A DNA stretch of 5,555 bases from Bacilli bacterium (GTDB lineage: Bacteria > Bacillota_I > Bacilli_A > RF39 > UBA660), in assembly GCA_029004695.1 (NCBI GenBank), contig JAQVZB010000057.1, positions 1-5,555 of the forward strand, given 5' to 3'. The notes beneath the pieces were generated by a model. It saw nothing but the letters and a program-made list of their open reading frames with translations, was not told the DNA's origin and searched no databases. The first letter of the stretch is position 1. Each line of letters begins with the position of its first letter. Positions 5,427-5,555 of this stretch are shown piece by piece. Position numbers and translations under genes: made by a program.

Positions 5427-5537
5427 TTAATAGTTTACAACATTTCTTTTTTTAATTTTAGCATAAAACAAAGGCATTACTTCTTCTTTATATTGCTTAG
5501 TTAAATAATATAAATCTTCTTCGATACATAAAGACAT
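5427..5537 (-). CDS. Short or frameshifted C-terminal reading frame, hypothetical
   Basis: On the minus strand a frame from ATG (5537-5535) to TAA (5429-5427) encodes 36 residues with a protein-like composition (IEEDLYYLTKQYKEEV, then MPLFYAKIKK). I recognise no family. The frame is closed by TGA and TAA just before the ATG, and no Shine-Dalgarno sequence is visible. A different frame, open from the window edge, reads YDLVNECLYV before stopping at 5501; a one-base shift near 5530 would join it smoothly to this frame. The likeliest reading is the C-terminal end of a longer minus-strand gene broken by a frameshift, or a sequencing error. A free-standing small gene is less likely. It converges on the ligase with 4 bases between stop codons. 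Confidence 0.4.
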   Translation of the reverse strand: MSLCIEEDLYYLTKQYKEEVMPLFYAKIKKRNVVNY

Positions 5538-5555
5538 TCATTAACTAAATCGTAT

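Noticed and set aside
5423..5460. Possible terminator after the ligase: AAAATTAA (5423-5430) with TTAATTTT (5452-5459)
   Set aside because: The stem is A/T only with a loop of about 21 bases and lies inside the opposing reading frame; too weak to call.
1..5555. CRISPR arrays, insertion sequences, attachment sites, riboswitches, LexA boxes
   Set aside because: No regularly spaced repeats, transposase motifs or terminal inverted repeats were seen, and no long leader that could hold a riboswitch. The tRNA 3' end is not repeated nearby, so there is no sign of an integrated element.

Overview
The window is AT-rich DNA with short intergenic gaps, Shine-Dalgarno sites of the GGAG/GAGG/GGTGA kind, TTGNNN/TANNNT-type promoters and the standard genetic code: Trp is TGG, and TGA is a true stop in the LtaS-family and ku genes. 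Together with the LtaS-type enzyme, the YuzA/DUF378-like protein end and the Firmicutes-style Ku, this points to a low-GC Bacilli/Firmicutes lineage. It could be one of the compact Tenericutes-like, non-Mycoplasma groups, but the exact taxon is not readable from this sequence.

Left part (1-2786). The 3' end of a small membrane protein gene enters on the + strand (1-84) and ends at a hairpin terminator. It converges on a minus-strand two-gene operon, read right to left. This holds a five-helix membrane LtaS-family phosphoglycerol transferase/sulfatase (697-2688) and a membrane-anchored protein of unknown function (104-700). The two overlap by ATGA and are probably translationally coupled. The operon starts from a promoter lying back to back with that of a tRNA gene.

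Middle (2787-3617). A + strand tRNA-Gly(GCC) with encoded CCA is followed by two hairpin terminators facing opposite ways, one for the tRNA and one for the converging minus-strand gene. That gene encodes a complete glyoxalase-II-like metallo-beta-lactamase fold hydrolase.

Right part (3618-5555). A 168-base divergent intergenic region carries a strong promoter for the hydrolase and a less clear one for the ku gene. ku (3786-4538) and a stand-alone ATP-dependent DNA ligase of LigD type (4535-5422) overlap by ATGA and form a closed two-gene non-homologous end-joining operon. It has no polymerase or phosphoesterase domain. Four bases after the ligase stop, a minus-strand reading frame begins to run out of the window; it is either very short or broken by a frameshift.

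The best candidates for a second look are the minimal Ku plus ligase-only end-joining operon, a Ser at the expected catalytic Thr position of the LtaS-family enzyme, the apparent frameshift at the right edge, and a sigma-G-like CATACTA in front of ku. Nothing here is clearly a wholly new system.
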